Shown in pieces: positions 1 to 7,796 of a DNA stretch of 64,000 nucleotides. The position numbers were made by a program, and so were the translations under genes. Each line of letters opens with the position of its first letter. Position 1 is the stretch's first letter. The notes beneath the pieces are model-generated. The model was not told the DNA's origin, did no database searches, and worked only from the letters and a program-made list of their open reading frames with translations. Origin of the DNA: an uncultured Desulfobacterales bacterium (lineage in GTDB: Bacteria; Desulfobacterota; Desulfobacteria; Desulfobacterales; SpSt-501); contig CALIUY010000002.1 of NCBI GenBank assembly GCA_938048455.1, positions 104,421 through 168,420 of the forward strand, in the 5' to 3' direction.

Positions 1-1
1 C

Positions 2-628
2 ATTGCCGCCGGACTGCGCAACGCCATCTTAAAAGAATCGGGACAGGCCCGCTGTTATTTCGCCTTGCTGGCGATCGTTCAATACCTGGAACGATTGGCC
101 GACCACGCCGCCAACATCGCCAAACACGTCATCTATCTGGTGCTCGGGGAAATCGTGCGGCACCGCATGCGGGAGTACCGCGAGCCCGCCGAGGGAACCC
201 TCCAGCGGGTTCTGGTCGTATGTGTGCACAACAGCGCGCGCAGTCAAATGGCGGCCGCTTGGATCAACCATCTTTACGGGAATCGGATCCGGGCCGAGAG
301 CGCCGGCCTGCAGCCGGGGACCCTCCACCCGCTGGCGGTCGAAGTGATGCGGGAGGTGGGGATCGACATCTCGGGCAACGTTCCGCGGGATGTATTCGAT
401 ATCTCCCGCTCCGGCCATCCCTTTGCCTACGTCATTCGGATATGCGACGGGGTGAGCGCCGAGAAGTGTCCGCCTTTTCTCGGCGTGAAGCAGGAGCTGA
501 ATTGGGATGTGCCCGATCCGGCAGCGTTCTCCGGAGAGAAGGAAGTCCTTCTCGAGCGATTTCGAGAGATTCGTGACGACATTCGACGGCGGATCGAACG
601 CTGGGTCGCGGATGCATTCCCCCAATGA
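2..628 (+). CDS. PhoU-domain / arsenate reductase (ArsC) fusion, 5' end outside window
   Basis: The reading frame is open from the left edge and has no stop before base 626, so the N-terminus is missing. The first ~60 visible residues match the C-terminal helix of PhoU: ERLADHAANIAKHVIYLV followed by VRHR, the usual metal-binding end of PhoU. After a short linker comes a complete LMW-phosphatase-type ArsC. It has the CX5R loop CVHNSARSQ (Cys at bases 221-223), and the two shuttle cysteines are in ICDGVSAEKC, eight residues apart. ArsC reduces arsenate to arsenite using a Cys cascade and thioredoxin. PhoU normally senses or relays phosphate status, so the fusion joins a phosphate-type sensor to an arsenate enzyme. 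A second ArsC, ArsR and ACR3 follow on the same strand. The fusion is seen directly; joint function is inference. Confidence 0.85.
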   Translation: MAAGLRNAILKESGQARCYFALLAIVQYLERLADHAANIAKHVIYLVLGEIVRHRMREYREPAEGTLQRVLVVCVHNSARSQMAAAWINHLYGNRIRAESAGLQPGTLHPLAVEVMREVGIDISGNVPRDVFDISRSGHPFAYVIRICDGVSAEKCPPFLGVKQELNWDVPDPAAFSGEKEVLLERFREIRDDIRRRIERWVADAFPQ

Positions 629-661
629 CGTGCAAGCCCGCCGCACGCCGGCGGGGCGAGA

Positions 662-1144
662 ATGAAGAGAGTGCCCATGGCTTCTTGCACCGTTCTTGTC
701 ATTTGCCGCCACAACAGCGGCCGTAGCCAGATCGCCGAAGCCTATCTCCGGAAGTTCGGCGGGGATCAAATCCATGTCGAAAGCGCCGGCTTCGAACCGG
801 CTAAGGAGGTCAATCCGCTGGTCGTCGAGGTCATGAAGGAAGAAGGGATCGATCTGTCCGGCAAAAAACCCCAGAGCGTCTTTGAGTTGTACAAGCAGGG
901 ACGGCTCTTCGACCATGTGATCACCGTCTGCAGCGACAGCGAAAGCGACTGCCCGATCTTTCCCGGGATCACCCGGCGCTGGCACCTGCCGTTCCCGGAT
1001 CCTGCGGCCGTCGAAGGCACGCACGCGGAAAAGCTGGCCAAGGTCCGCCAAATCCGCGATGCGATCAAAGCGGCGATCCTCAATCCGCCGGAAGGGGCGT
1101 TCGATTACCGACGATTCCTTGGATCGCCGGAAACCACCCCGTAG
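662..1144 (+). CDS. arsC: Arsenate reductase, thioredoxin-coupled LMW-phosphatase type
   Basis: A second, stand-alone ArsC of 160 residues. The nucleophile loop is CRHNSGRSQ, which satisfies CX5R and keeps the HNS/RSQ signature. The relay pair is in VCSDSESDC, spaced seven residues apart as in the Bacillus and Staphylococcus ArsC enzymes. A DPAA motif follows, as in the fusion upstream. It lies 33 bases after the fusion gene and is probably co-transcribed with it. An internal ATG at 677 has the better spacing to a purine-rich AAGAGAG and gives a more typical N-terminus (MASCTVLVIC), so the true start may be there. The C-terminal ~20 residues extend past the usual ArsC end and look unstructured. 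Confidence 0.92.
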   Translation: MKRVPMASCTVLVICRHNSGRSQIAEAYLRKFGGDQIHVESAGFEPAKEVNPLVVEVMKEEGIDLSGKKPQSVFELYKQGRLFDHVITVCSDSESDCPIFPGITRRWHLPFPDPAAVEGTHAEKLAKVRQIRDAIKAAILNPPEGAFDYRRFLGSPETTP

Positions 1145-1437
1145 ACCTTTTTCCCCAAGCGCCCGTGTGCTGCGGCATTCTTGCCGTATTCTTCAACATC
1201 GCCGAGAGAATCGCCGCGCGACCGACGCGCTGTTCCGCAAGCCGGCGGCCTGAAGCCAACGACCCGCGTTCCCGTGAGCCTTCCCGGCGGCGAATCTTCC
1301 CTCCGCTTTCGCGGACGGTCCACCTCCTAAGCCCGCTCGTGGAGCAGCCGTCCTCAGGAAAAGGGCGGAAAGGTTCCGTCTGACGACTTTTTCCCTCTGC
1401 TTCCAGACTCCGAGAATCCACATGATCCTTAATTGGG

Positions 1438-1466
1438 TTGACAGGGCGGCAAGGCCAAGGTAAATA
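1438..1466 (+). promoter_or_regulatory. sigma70-type promoter of arsR-acr3
   Basis: A consensus -35 TTGACA (1438-1443) is followed after 17 bases by TAAATA (1461-1466). It sits 50 bases upstream of the arsR ATG in a locally AT-rich stretch. The -10 match is only partial, but the perfect -35, the spacing and the overlapping palindrome make this the best promoter candidate for the arsenic operon. Confidence 0.6.
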
Positions 1467-1495
1467 TTCATGTATTAGCGCAGGTACACATATTT
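1462..1495. promoter_or_regulatory. Candidate ArsR operator (interrupted palindrome)
   Basis: The half-sites AAATAT..TGTA (1462-1467, 1471-1474) and TACA.ATATTT (1485-1488, 1490-1495) are inverted copies around a ten-base centre. The palindrome overlaps the -10 region and start of transcription, where a repressor would block RNA polymerase. ArsR/SmtB dimers bind AT-rich inverted repeats of this size. Assignment to this ArsR is inference from position. Confidence 0.5.
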
Positions 1496-1515
1496 ATTTC
1501 CTCGAAGATCCCCCT

Positions 1516-2007
1516 ATGCGGAACGAATCCGCGCTATTCAAGATGTTGTCAGACACAACGCGCTTGAGGATTTATACCTATCTTCTGGTTCATGGGGAGA
1601 CCTGCGTGTGTGATCTGGCAGCCTCGCTCAACGAAGCGGCCTTCAAAATTTCTCGACACCTCGGCGTATTGCGGACTTTCGGAATCGTAGAGGTCAGACG
1701 CGAAGGAACGTGGATGTTTTACAAACCCGTAAAGCCCCGCTCCCTTTTTGAACAATTGCTTCAAGAGCTCCTGCGAACGGCGCTGGCGGGTCAGCCGAGG
1801 CCGGCCCGGAGTTCGGCATATCTTCGCGATCATTCTTGTGCCGCGCGGAAAACGAAAAGAAGAAAGGATCCTGTTCATGGAAAAAACCACAAAGCCCGAT
1901 CCTCACATGCACCTCCAGAGGGAAATGCCCAAGCGTCTCAATGTGTTCGAACGCTTCCTGTCGTTGTGGGTCCTGATCTGCATGGTCGTGGGGGTCGCCG
2001 TCGGTAA
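1516..2007 (+). CDS. arsR: Arsenical resistance repressor, ArsR/SmtB family
   Basis: A winged-helix metalloregulator that would leave its operator when arsenite binds. The ATG at 1516 is chosen because the frame upstream begins only with a TTG inside the promoter. The first ~90 residues are typical: LSDTTRLRIYTYLL, then the As(III) site ETCVCDL (Cys30 and Cys32), then recognition helix KISRHLGVLRTFGIV and wing REGTWMFYKP. The third cysteine of E. coli ArsR is replaced by Ala. The family usually ends near 100-120 residues. Here the frame runs to 163 residues with a basic, low-complexity tail and overlaps the start of acr3 by 131 bases in another frame. The tail may be a real extension or the result of a lost stop. 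Confidence 0.88.
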   Translation: MRNESALFKMLSDTTRLRIYTYLLVHGETCVCDLAASLNEAAFKISRHLGVLRTFGIVEVRREGTWMFYKPVKPRSLFEQLLQELLRTALAGQPRPARSSAYLRDHSCAARKTKRRKDPVHGKNHKARSSHAPPEGNAQASQCVRTLPVVVGPDLHGRGGRRR

Positions 2008-2989
2008 ATTGATGCCCGACTTGGTGGCCGCCTTGAGTCGAATGGAATTCGGCGAAGGATCGCAGATCCATGTTCCCATCGCCGTTCTCATCTGGTTGAT
2101 GATCTTTCCGATGATGTTAAAGATCGATTTCGGGGCGCTGGGAGGAATCGCGCGCAAACCCAAGGGACTTTTGATCACCCTTTTCGTGAACTGGCTGGTG
2201 AAACCCTTCAGTATGGCCTTGCTCGCCTGGATCTTTTTTCACCATCTCTTCTCGACCTGGATCGACCCGGAAACGGCCAAAAGCTATACCGCAGGCGTCA
2301 TCATCCTTGCCGCCGCCCCTTGCACCGCCATGGTCTTCGTCTGGTCCTATCTGACGGACGGCGATCCGGCCTATACGCTGGTTCAGATCGCCGTAAACGA
2401 TCTGCTCATGCTCTTTCTGTTCGCACCGATCGTCATGCTCCTTCTCGGCGTGGCCGACGTGGTCGTGCCGTCCAAGACGCTGATCGTTTCCGTTTTGGTG
2501 TTCATCGTCATCCCGCTGTCCGCCGGTTACCTGACGCGGAGCGCCTTGCTCAAATCTCGCGGCAAAGAGTGGTTCGAAAACCGTTTTCTTCCCCGGTTTC
2601 ACCCGGTCACGGTGATCGCCCTGCTTTTGACGCTGGTGCTGATTTTCGCCTTCCAGGCGGAAAGCCTGCTGATGAAATGGTTCGCCGTCATCCTGATCGC
2701 CATTCCGATCCTGATCCAGGTCTATTTCAACTCCAGCCTGACTTACACGCTCATGCGGATCTTCAAGGTGCCGCACAACGTGGCCTCGCCGGGGGCGCTC
2801 ATCGGTGCGAGCAATTTTTTCGAATTGGCCGTCGCCGTGGCGATCACGCTGTTCGGTCCGAGCTCCGGTGCGGCGCTGGCTTGTGTCGTAGGGGTTTTGG
2901 TGGAAGTTCCGGTGATGTTGTCGGTATGCAATATCTGCAACCGCTCGCGGACGTGGTACAATCGGGCGTTGCCGGCGGCATCCGCTTGA
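1877..2989 (+). CDS. acr3: Arsenite efflux permease, ACR3 family
   Basis: A 370-residue integral membrane protein with about ten hydrophobic helices that exports As(III) using the proton gradient. The family signature is clear: AAAPCTAMVFVWSYL contains the conserved transport cysteine (Cys149), followed by GDPAYTLVQIAVNDL. A second conserved block near the C-terminus reads GASNFFELAVAVAI. The ATG at 1877 is preceded by AAGAAAGGA at good spacing and gives the normal family length. Longer frames that start inside arsR would add a non-homologous leader. The gene closes the arsR transcript; its stop codon lies in a 13-base tandem duplication (2986-3011). Confidence 0.95.
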   Translation: MEKTTKPDPHMHLQREMPKRLNVFERFLSLWVLICMVVGVAVGKLMPDLVAALSRMEFGEGSQIHVPIAVLIWLMIFPMMLKIDFGALGGIARKPKGLLITLFVNWLVKPFSMALLAWIFFHHLFSTWIDPETAKSYTAGVIILAAAPCTAMVFVWSYLTDGDPAYTLVQIAVNDLLMLFLFAPIVMLLLGVADVVVPSKTLIVSVLVFIVIPLSAGYLTRSALLKSRGKEWFENRFLPRFHPVTVIALLLTLVLIFAFQAESLLMKWFAVILIAIPILIQVYFNSSLTYTLMRIFKVPHNVASPGALIGASNFFELAVAVAITLFGPSSGAALACVVGVLVEVPVMLSVCNICNRSRTWYNRALPAASA

Positions 2990-3011
2990 AACGTCCTATT
3001 GAAACGTCCTA
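2986..3011 (+). repeat. Perfect 13-base tandem duplication at acr3 stop
   Basis: TTGAAACGTCCTA occurs twice head to tail (2986-2998 and 2999-3011). The first copy contains the acr3 TGA; the second is immediately non-coding, followed by a partial CGAAACG. It looks like replication slippage. No regulatory role is evident. Confidence 0.9.
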
Positions 3012-3155
3012 CGAAACGCACTTGCAGTTCGGCTGGGAAAATGACCCGGTCGGTTTGGCGCCGCCGCGTAGACCGGAAATCACCAAGGAGCGGTCGGGTC
3101 TTAGGGCTTCGAACAGGCTTCGACGGAAAGATTTCCTGATTTGAGGAGATTCGCC

Positions 3156-4991
3156 ATGAAAGGATGGATCGGAAAATTGCTTCGCGTGAACCTGAGCGAG
3201 CGCAGCTTCCGAAGCGAACCTTACGATGAGGCTTTTGCTCAAAAATGGATCGGGGGTCGCGGCATGGCCCTGAAAATTCTCTGGGATGAGCTGAAACCGG
3301 GGATCGACCCGCTCGGTCCCGAGAACAAGTTCATCGTGGCGCTGGGCCCCATATCCGGAGTCCCCGCCCCGAACACCGGCAAGGCGGTCGTCGCCGCCAA
3401 GTCGCCCCTCACCGGCGGATACGGCGACGGCAATTTGGGAACCCGGGTGACCGCACAACTGAGAAAAGCGGGCTATGATTTGCTGGTCGTGGAGGGCCGT
3501 GCGGAAGCCCCCACCATCTTGGCGATCGAAGACGACCGGGTGGAATTTCACCCCGCGGATTCCCTCTGGGGCCGAGGAACCTACGACGCCGAAGAGGCGC
3601 TTCAGCGAGCTTACGGCAAATCCGCCGGAATCCTCCTTATCGGTCAGGCGGGCGAGAATCAGGTGCGCTATGCCGTTGTGCGAAGCTTGCAGGGCCGTGC
3701 CGGCGGCCGCCCCGGAATGGGGGCGGTGATGGGCTCCAAACAGCTGAAGGCCATCGTCGTCAAAGGCAGCAGCGAAATACCGCTTTCGTTCCATGAGGAC
3801 TACCGGGCCACAACCCGTGCGGATCTGAAAAAAGTTCATCAACTGGACCGACAGTCGGGCTGGTCGCGGCAAGGAACGGCAGGCGTGCTGGCCTGGTGTA
3901 ACGAGGTGGCCGCCCTTCCGGTGCGGAATTTCCGGAAGACCTCTCACCCCGACGCCTGGCGCATCGACGGGGAGCGCGTGGATGCCGCACGAGTCGCCAC
4001 CTACGGCTGTCCCTTTTGCGTCTTTCCGTGCGGCATCGCCGTGCACGACCGCGAGGGCCGCGAGTCCGAGCTGGATTATGAAAACATCGGCCTGCTCGGC
4101 AGCAACCTGGAGATCTTTGAGCTGGACCAGGTCGCCTCCCTCAATTACCTGTGCGACGATTACGGGCTGGACACCATCTCTGCGGGCAGTGTTCTTGCAT
4201 TCTATGCCGATGCCATCGAGCATGGAGCCGCCGAGGGGTCCTTTCGTTTCGGCGACGCCGAGGCCGCCAAAGCCCTGCTCGGACTGATCGCCCGCCGGCA
4301 AGGCGTGGGAAATCTTTTGGCCGATGGGGTCATGCGGATGGGGCGGGCGTTCGGCAAGGGATCCGAAGCTTATGCCATGCATGTCAAAGGCCTGGAAATA
4401 TCGGCTTACAATTGCAAATTCATTCCCGGCATGGCCCTGGCATACGGTACGAGTCCGATCGGGGCGCACCACAAGGAGGCCTGGGTCATCACCTATGAGT
4501 TGAAAGAGACCCCTCGAGATTCCTACGGAATCGAAAAGGCACGAAAGGTCATCGAGCTGCAACGTATTCGCGGCGGTCTGTTCGAATTCATCGTCTCCTG
4601 CCGATTCCCTTGGGTTGAACTGGGCTGGGATCTCGATCATTATGCCGGCTATTTCCGCATGGCGACGGGGTTGAACTGGTCCTTGGATGATCTCTACCGT
4701 GTCGGGGATCGGATCTACGCTCTCATGAAAGCGTTCTGGGCGCGAGAGTTTCCGAACTGGAGCCGGAAGATGGACTATCCGCCGCCCGCCTGGTTCGACC
4801 CGACCTATGCCGACCGGGAAGGCATCATCGCCGGGAAGGTTCTGGAGGTCGAACAATACGACCGTCTCCTCAGCCTCTACTATCACCTTCGCGGCTGGGA
4901 CGAGCGCGGCATTCCCACGCGTCGGACATTCAAAGACCTGGAGCTGGGGGAGGAAATGAAAGCTTTGGAACCGTGGGTGCGGTTGGAATGA
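3156..4991 (+). CDS. aor: Tungsten-containing aldehyde:ferredoxin oxidoreductase (AOR family)
   Basis: A cytoplasmic enzyme that oxidises aldehydes to carboxylates, or the reverse, with ferredoxin, using a tungsto-bispyranopterin and one 4Fe-4S cluster. Length (611 residues) fits the family. Visible motifs are GGRGMALKILWDEL near the N-terminus, SPLTGGYGDGNLG, and RAGGRPGMGAVMGSK. The cluster ligands are CPFCVFPC (Cys285, Cys288, Cys292) with the distant fourth ligand Cys482 in IVSCRFPW. The pterin motif DDYGLDTISAG is present. The ATG at 3156 has GAGGAGA seven bases upstream; a TTG at 3141 is rejected. It lies just after acr3 and 22 bases before a MoaD/ThiS-like gene. The physiological aldehyde is unknown. 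Confidence 0.95.
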   Translation: MKGWIGKLLRVNLSERSFRSEPYDEAFAQKWIGGRGMALKILWDELKPGIDPLGPENKFIVALGPISGVPAPNTGKAVVAAKSPLTGGYGDGNLGTRVTAQLRKAGYDLLVVEGRAEAPTILAIEDDRVEFHPADSLWGRGTYDAEEALQRAYGKSAGILLIGQAGENQVRYAVVRSLQGRAGGRPGMGAVMGSKQLKAIVVKGSSEIPLSFHEDYRATTRADLKKVHQLDRQSGWSRQGTAGVLAWCNEVAALPVRNFRKTSHPDAWRIDGERVDAARVATYGCPFCVFPCGIAVHDREGRESELDYENIGLLGSNLEIFELDQVASLNYLCDDYGLDTISAGSVLAFYADAIEHGAAEGSFRFGDAEAAKALLGLIARRQGVGNLLADGVMRMGRAFGKGSEAYAMHVKGLEISAYNCKFIPGMALAYGTSPIGAHHKEAWVITYELKETPRDSYGIEKARKVIELQRIRGGLFEFIVSCRFPWVELGWDLDHYAGYFRMATGLNWSLDDLYRVGDRIYALMKAFWAREFPNWSRKMDYPPPAWFDPTYADREGIIAGKVLEVEQYDRLLSLYYHLRGWDERGIPTRRTFKDLELGEEMKALEPWVRLE

Positions 4992-5013
4992 TTGCAGGAC
5001 AGAAAATTTCGGC

Positions 5014-5241
5014 ATGCAGGTGACGGTCAGGGTTGTCGGACATCTGGTGTACAAGACCGGCTTCGGGGAGAAGATTCTCGAACTTCCCTCCGGCATAACC
5101 GTATCGGAACTGATCCGCCGAATCGGGCTGGATGAAAACGTCCCAGGGATGGTAACGCGTAACGGCGCTTGCCTTCTGCCCGGGGACGAATTGAATCCCG
5201 GCGACCGCATTGTCATCGCTCCTGCGTATTCCGGCGGATAA
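5014..5241 (+). CDS. MoaD/ThiS-family sulfur carrier protein
   Basis: A 75-residue beta-grasp protein ending in Gly-Gly (AYSGG), the C-terminus that is adenylated and thiocarboxylated in MoaD and ThiS. The middle has LPSGITVSELIRRIG and the end has GDELNPGDRIVIAPA, both typical. It starts 22 bases after aor, so it is very likely co-expressed. A dedicated MoaD-like gene next to AOR is a common arrangement and points to sulfur supply for the tungstopterin of that enzyme. That link is inference; no adenylating partner (MoeB/ThiF) is in the window. Confidence 0.88.
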   Translation: MQVTVRVVGHLVYKTGFGEKILELPSGITVSELIRRIGLDENVPGMVTRNGACLLPGDELNPGDRIVIAPAYSGG

Positions 5242-5443
5242 TGCCCAATCGGTATCGCGGCGTTTTCTTAATTCGTCGACTCGGGGAAACTCGAAATCCG
5301 CATGCCGGGGACCTTACAATCCCGGGGCCTGGACGGAGAGTCGATTCCCGCGGAGGGCCGGTCCGCTCGAGCGGTCCAAAAGGGGGAGCTCCGACGAAAA
5401 TCGGACGGATCGAAGGGCGGCTGATCAAGGCGGGGGGCGGATC

Positions 5444-6223
5444 ATGCTGGGTGCAATCGCAGGCGATATGATCGGGGCTCCCTACGAGGGGCAACCCACG
5501 AAGAGAAAAAATTTCCCGCTGTTTACTGCGTTTTCGCACTTCACGGACGATACCGTGTTGACCGTGGCCACGGCCGATTGCCTGCTCCATGGAGGCGGTT
5601 ACGCGGAAGCCTACCGGCGCTTCGCCCGGGCCCATCCGCACTGCAGCTACGGTCAGAGGTTCCGTCGCTGGGCCTTCGGTGAAGACCGAGGGCCCTATTA
5701 CAGCATGGGCAACGGATCGGCCATGCGCGTCTCGCCGGTCGGCTTCGCCTGCGACTCCGTGGAGGAGGTTCTTGAAGAGGCGAAGCGCAGCGCCGAAGTG
5801 ACGCACAACCACCCCGAGGGGATCAAGGGCGCGCAGGCTGTGGCTCTGGCGGTTTTTCTCGCCCGGCGTGGCGCCGACAAGGAGACCATCCGCCAAGAGA
5901 TCGTCGGCCGCTTTGCCTATCCCTTGCACCAAAGCTTGGCGATGATCCGCGATGATTACGGGCCGGCCTGGTCCTGTCCCGGAAGCGTCCCGGAGGCGAT
6001 CCTGAGCTTTCTTGAAGCCGGAAGCCTCGAGGAGGCGATCCGCAACGCGGTCTCCCTCGGAGGGGATGCCGATACCCAGGCCTGCATCGCCGGAGGAATC
6101 GCCGAGGCCTTCTTCGGCGGGATCCCGGCCGAGATCGAATCCGAGGTGCGAAAAAGGCTGCCGGAGGATTTCCTTGCGATCCTTGATGCCTTTTACCAAC
6201 GCGTCATCCGCAAATCGCCCTGA
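5444..6223 (+). CDS. ADP-ribosylglycohydrolase family protein (DraG-like)
   Basis: A 259-residue all-helical hydrolase of the family that removes ADP-ribose from proteins or small molecules with two Mg ions. The start MLGAIAGDMIGAPYEG is the canonical N-terminus. Metal ligands are present in TDDT (residues 34-37) and in the C-terminal GGDADTQACIAGG block, with MGNGSAMRV and THNHPEG between. It is shorter than many relatives but keeps all core motifs. The frame is open upstream to 5210, but that part has no homologous features, and ATG 5444 is preceded by a G-rich ribosome site. It lies 200 bases after the moaD-like gene. The substrate is not predictable, and no ADP-ribosyltransferase (DraT) is nearby. 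Confidence 0.92.
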   Translation: MLGAIAGDMIGAPYEGQPTKRKNFPLFTAFSHFTDDTVLTVATADCLLHGGGYAEAYRRFARAHPHCSYGQRFRRWAFGEDRGPYYSMGNGSAMRVSPVGFACDSVEEVLEEAKRSAEVTHNHPEGIKGAQAVALAVFLARRGADKETIRQEIVGRFAYPLHQSLAMIRDDYGPAWSCPGSVPEAILSFLEAGSLEEAIRNAVSLGGDADTQACIAGGIAEAFFGGIPAEIESEVRKRLPEDFLAILDAFYQRVIRKSP

Positions 6224-6358
6224 CCGATTTTGAAGACCGCCGCCAGGCGGAAGAGCGAAAAAACCGGCTGAAGAAGCGAACCGTCCCGACGGAGGAAGAG
6301 GGGGGCTTCGACAAGGAGGCCGCTTTTCCGCAGCGGAGAGCGGGCTTCTCCGCCCCGG

Positions 6359-6387
6359 TTGACAAATGCCGGAGCCTTCGGTATCGG
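6359..6387 (+). promoter_or_regulatory. Candidate promoter of the liv operon
   Basis: TTGACA (6359-6364), 17-base spacer, TATCGG (6382-6387), about 95 bases ahead of the first liv gene. The -35 is perfect; the -10 matches mainly in its TAT. An AAAGGAG ribosome site lies just before the ATG at 6481. Confidence 0.45.
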
Positions 6388-6480
6388 GGCGGGTCAGCGG
6401 TTCGGTGAAGCCTCTGTCCAGGATCCTTCAGGAACGGCGCCCGGCCGGTCAGGCGGGCAGGCCGAGGAAAGGAGCGCAGC

Positions 6481-7704
6481 ATGAAGAACAAGAGCTTGAC
6501 GCCGGTGCTGGTTCTCCTGGTGATGGTTTTCTCCGCCGGAATCGGCCTTGCGGCCGACAAACCGGTCAAGATCGGCTTCGCTTACATCATGTCCGGACCT
6601 TTTGCCACCTACGGGCAGTTCGCCAAACAGGGGGCGGAGCTCGCCATCGACGAGCTGAACGCGAAAGGCGGCATTCTGGGAAGGAAGGTGGAGTCCTTCT
6701 TCGAGGACACCGCCGGAAAACCCGATGTCGGCATCCGCGTGATTCGCAAGCACGTGTTCGAAAACGGGGCGGACGTGGTCATGGGCCTCGACTCGAGCGG
6801 GGTGGCCGCGGCGGTCGCCCCGGTCATGATGGAGTTGAAGACCCCGCTTCTCGTTACGCATGCCGCGACTCCGGATGTGACCGGCTCGAAATGCAACCGC
6901 TACACTTTCCGCGTTTCGCTCAACATCAATCAGAACATCGCCATGGCCTCGGCCATCGCCGCCGACATGAAATCCAAGATCTGGACCACGGCGGGTCCGG
7001 ATTACTCCTTCGGGCATCAGTCCTGGGAATACTTCCAGCAATACCTCGCCCGCAAAAAGCCCGACGCCGTTTTCCTGCCGCAAGCGGAGGTGGCCTTCTC
7101 GCCCGCGGCGACGACCGATTTTTCCTCTTACATCACGAAAATCATGAACTCCAAAGCGGAGGGGGTTCTGATCTCCCTCTGGGGCGGAAACCTGATCGAC
7201 TTCGTCCGTCAGGCGGCGGACATGGGCTTCTTTGACGGAAAACGCGATATTCTCATGACCCTGGGAGCGGCGACGGAGGTGCTCTACGCGCTCAAAGACA
7301 AGATGCCGACGGGCATCTGGGTCGGAACGCGCTACTGGTTTCTGGCCAACGACACTCCCGTCAACCAGGCTTTCGTAGAGGCCTTTTCCAAGCGCTACAA
7401 CGTCTACCCCTCTTACAACGCCCACGGGGCCTATGCCGCCGTGAAAGCCTATGCCGCCGCGGCCGAGAAGGTGAAGTCCGTAGAGAAGGAAAAAATCGTC
7501 GAAGGGCTGCGGGGGCTCTCGCTTGAGCTTCCGGTCGGCAAGATCACGATCCGCCCCGAAGACCACCAGGCCATAACCGACGGCGCCTGGGGGGTGACGG
7601 CGGCCGATCCGAATTATCCCATCCGCATCCTCAAACCCATCCGCAAGTTCAGCGGAGCCGAGATCACGCCGCCCGTCGCCGAGACCGGTTGCAAAATGAA
7701 CTGA
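6481..7704 (+). CDS. livK: ABC transporter substrate-binding protein, LivK type
   Basis: A secreted periplasmic binding protein of 407 residues. The N-terminus is a signal peptide (basic MKNK, hydrophobic stretch, cleavage near GLAADK). The mature protein starts VKIGFAYIMSGPFATYG and continues with GAELAIDELNAKGGILGRKVE, the pattern of Leu/Ile/Val- and amide-type type-I binding proteins. One cysteine pair is possible (Cys in GSKCNRY and GCKMN). It is the first gene of five in order K-H-M-G-F, which makes it the specificity subunit. The ligand may be a branched-chain amino acid, but this family also binds aromatic acids, amides and urea; the sequence alone does not decide. Confidence 0.93.
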   Translation: MKNKSLTPVLVLLVMVFSAGIGLAADKPVKIGFAYIMSGPFATYGQFAKQGAELAIDELNAKGGILGRKVESFFEDTAGKPDVGIRVIRKHVFENGADVVMGLDSSGVAAAVAPVMMELKTPLLVTHAATPDVTGSKCNRYTFRVSLNINQNIAMASAIAADMKSKIWTTAGPDYSFGHQSWEYFQQYLARKKPDAVFLPQAEVAFSPAATTDFSSYITKIMNSKAEGVLISLWGGNLIDFVRQAADMGFFDGKRDILMTLGAATEVLYALKDKMPTGIWVGTRYWFLANDTPVNQAFVEAFSKRYNVYPSYNAHGAYAAVKAYAAAAEKVKSVEKEKIVEGLRGLSLELPVGKITIRPEDHQAITDGAWGVTAADPNYPIRILKPIRKFSGAEITPPVAETGCKMN

Positions 7705-7796
7705 ACTCCCGCGCGTCCCGTTCGATCCACCGGGGGGGGCGCGAGCCTCGGCTCGGGCCCCCCGGTGGAAGACGGTTGCGCGACCGAGACGGTCCT

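Larger units (their letters stand above)
1145..1515. other. Intergenic region without a gene
   Basis: 371 bases between the second arsC and arsR. Short frames on both strands lack recognisable motifs and ribosome sites. The last ~80 bases turn AT-rich and hold the arsR promoter and a palindrome listed separately. I see no hairpin with a T-run that would end the arsC transcript, and nothing else definite. Confidence 0.6.

Noticed and set aside
7689..7796. Extended N-terminus for LivH
   Set aside because: The added ~36 residues are basic and non-homologous; the GTG at 7797 gives the family start.
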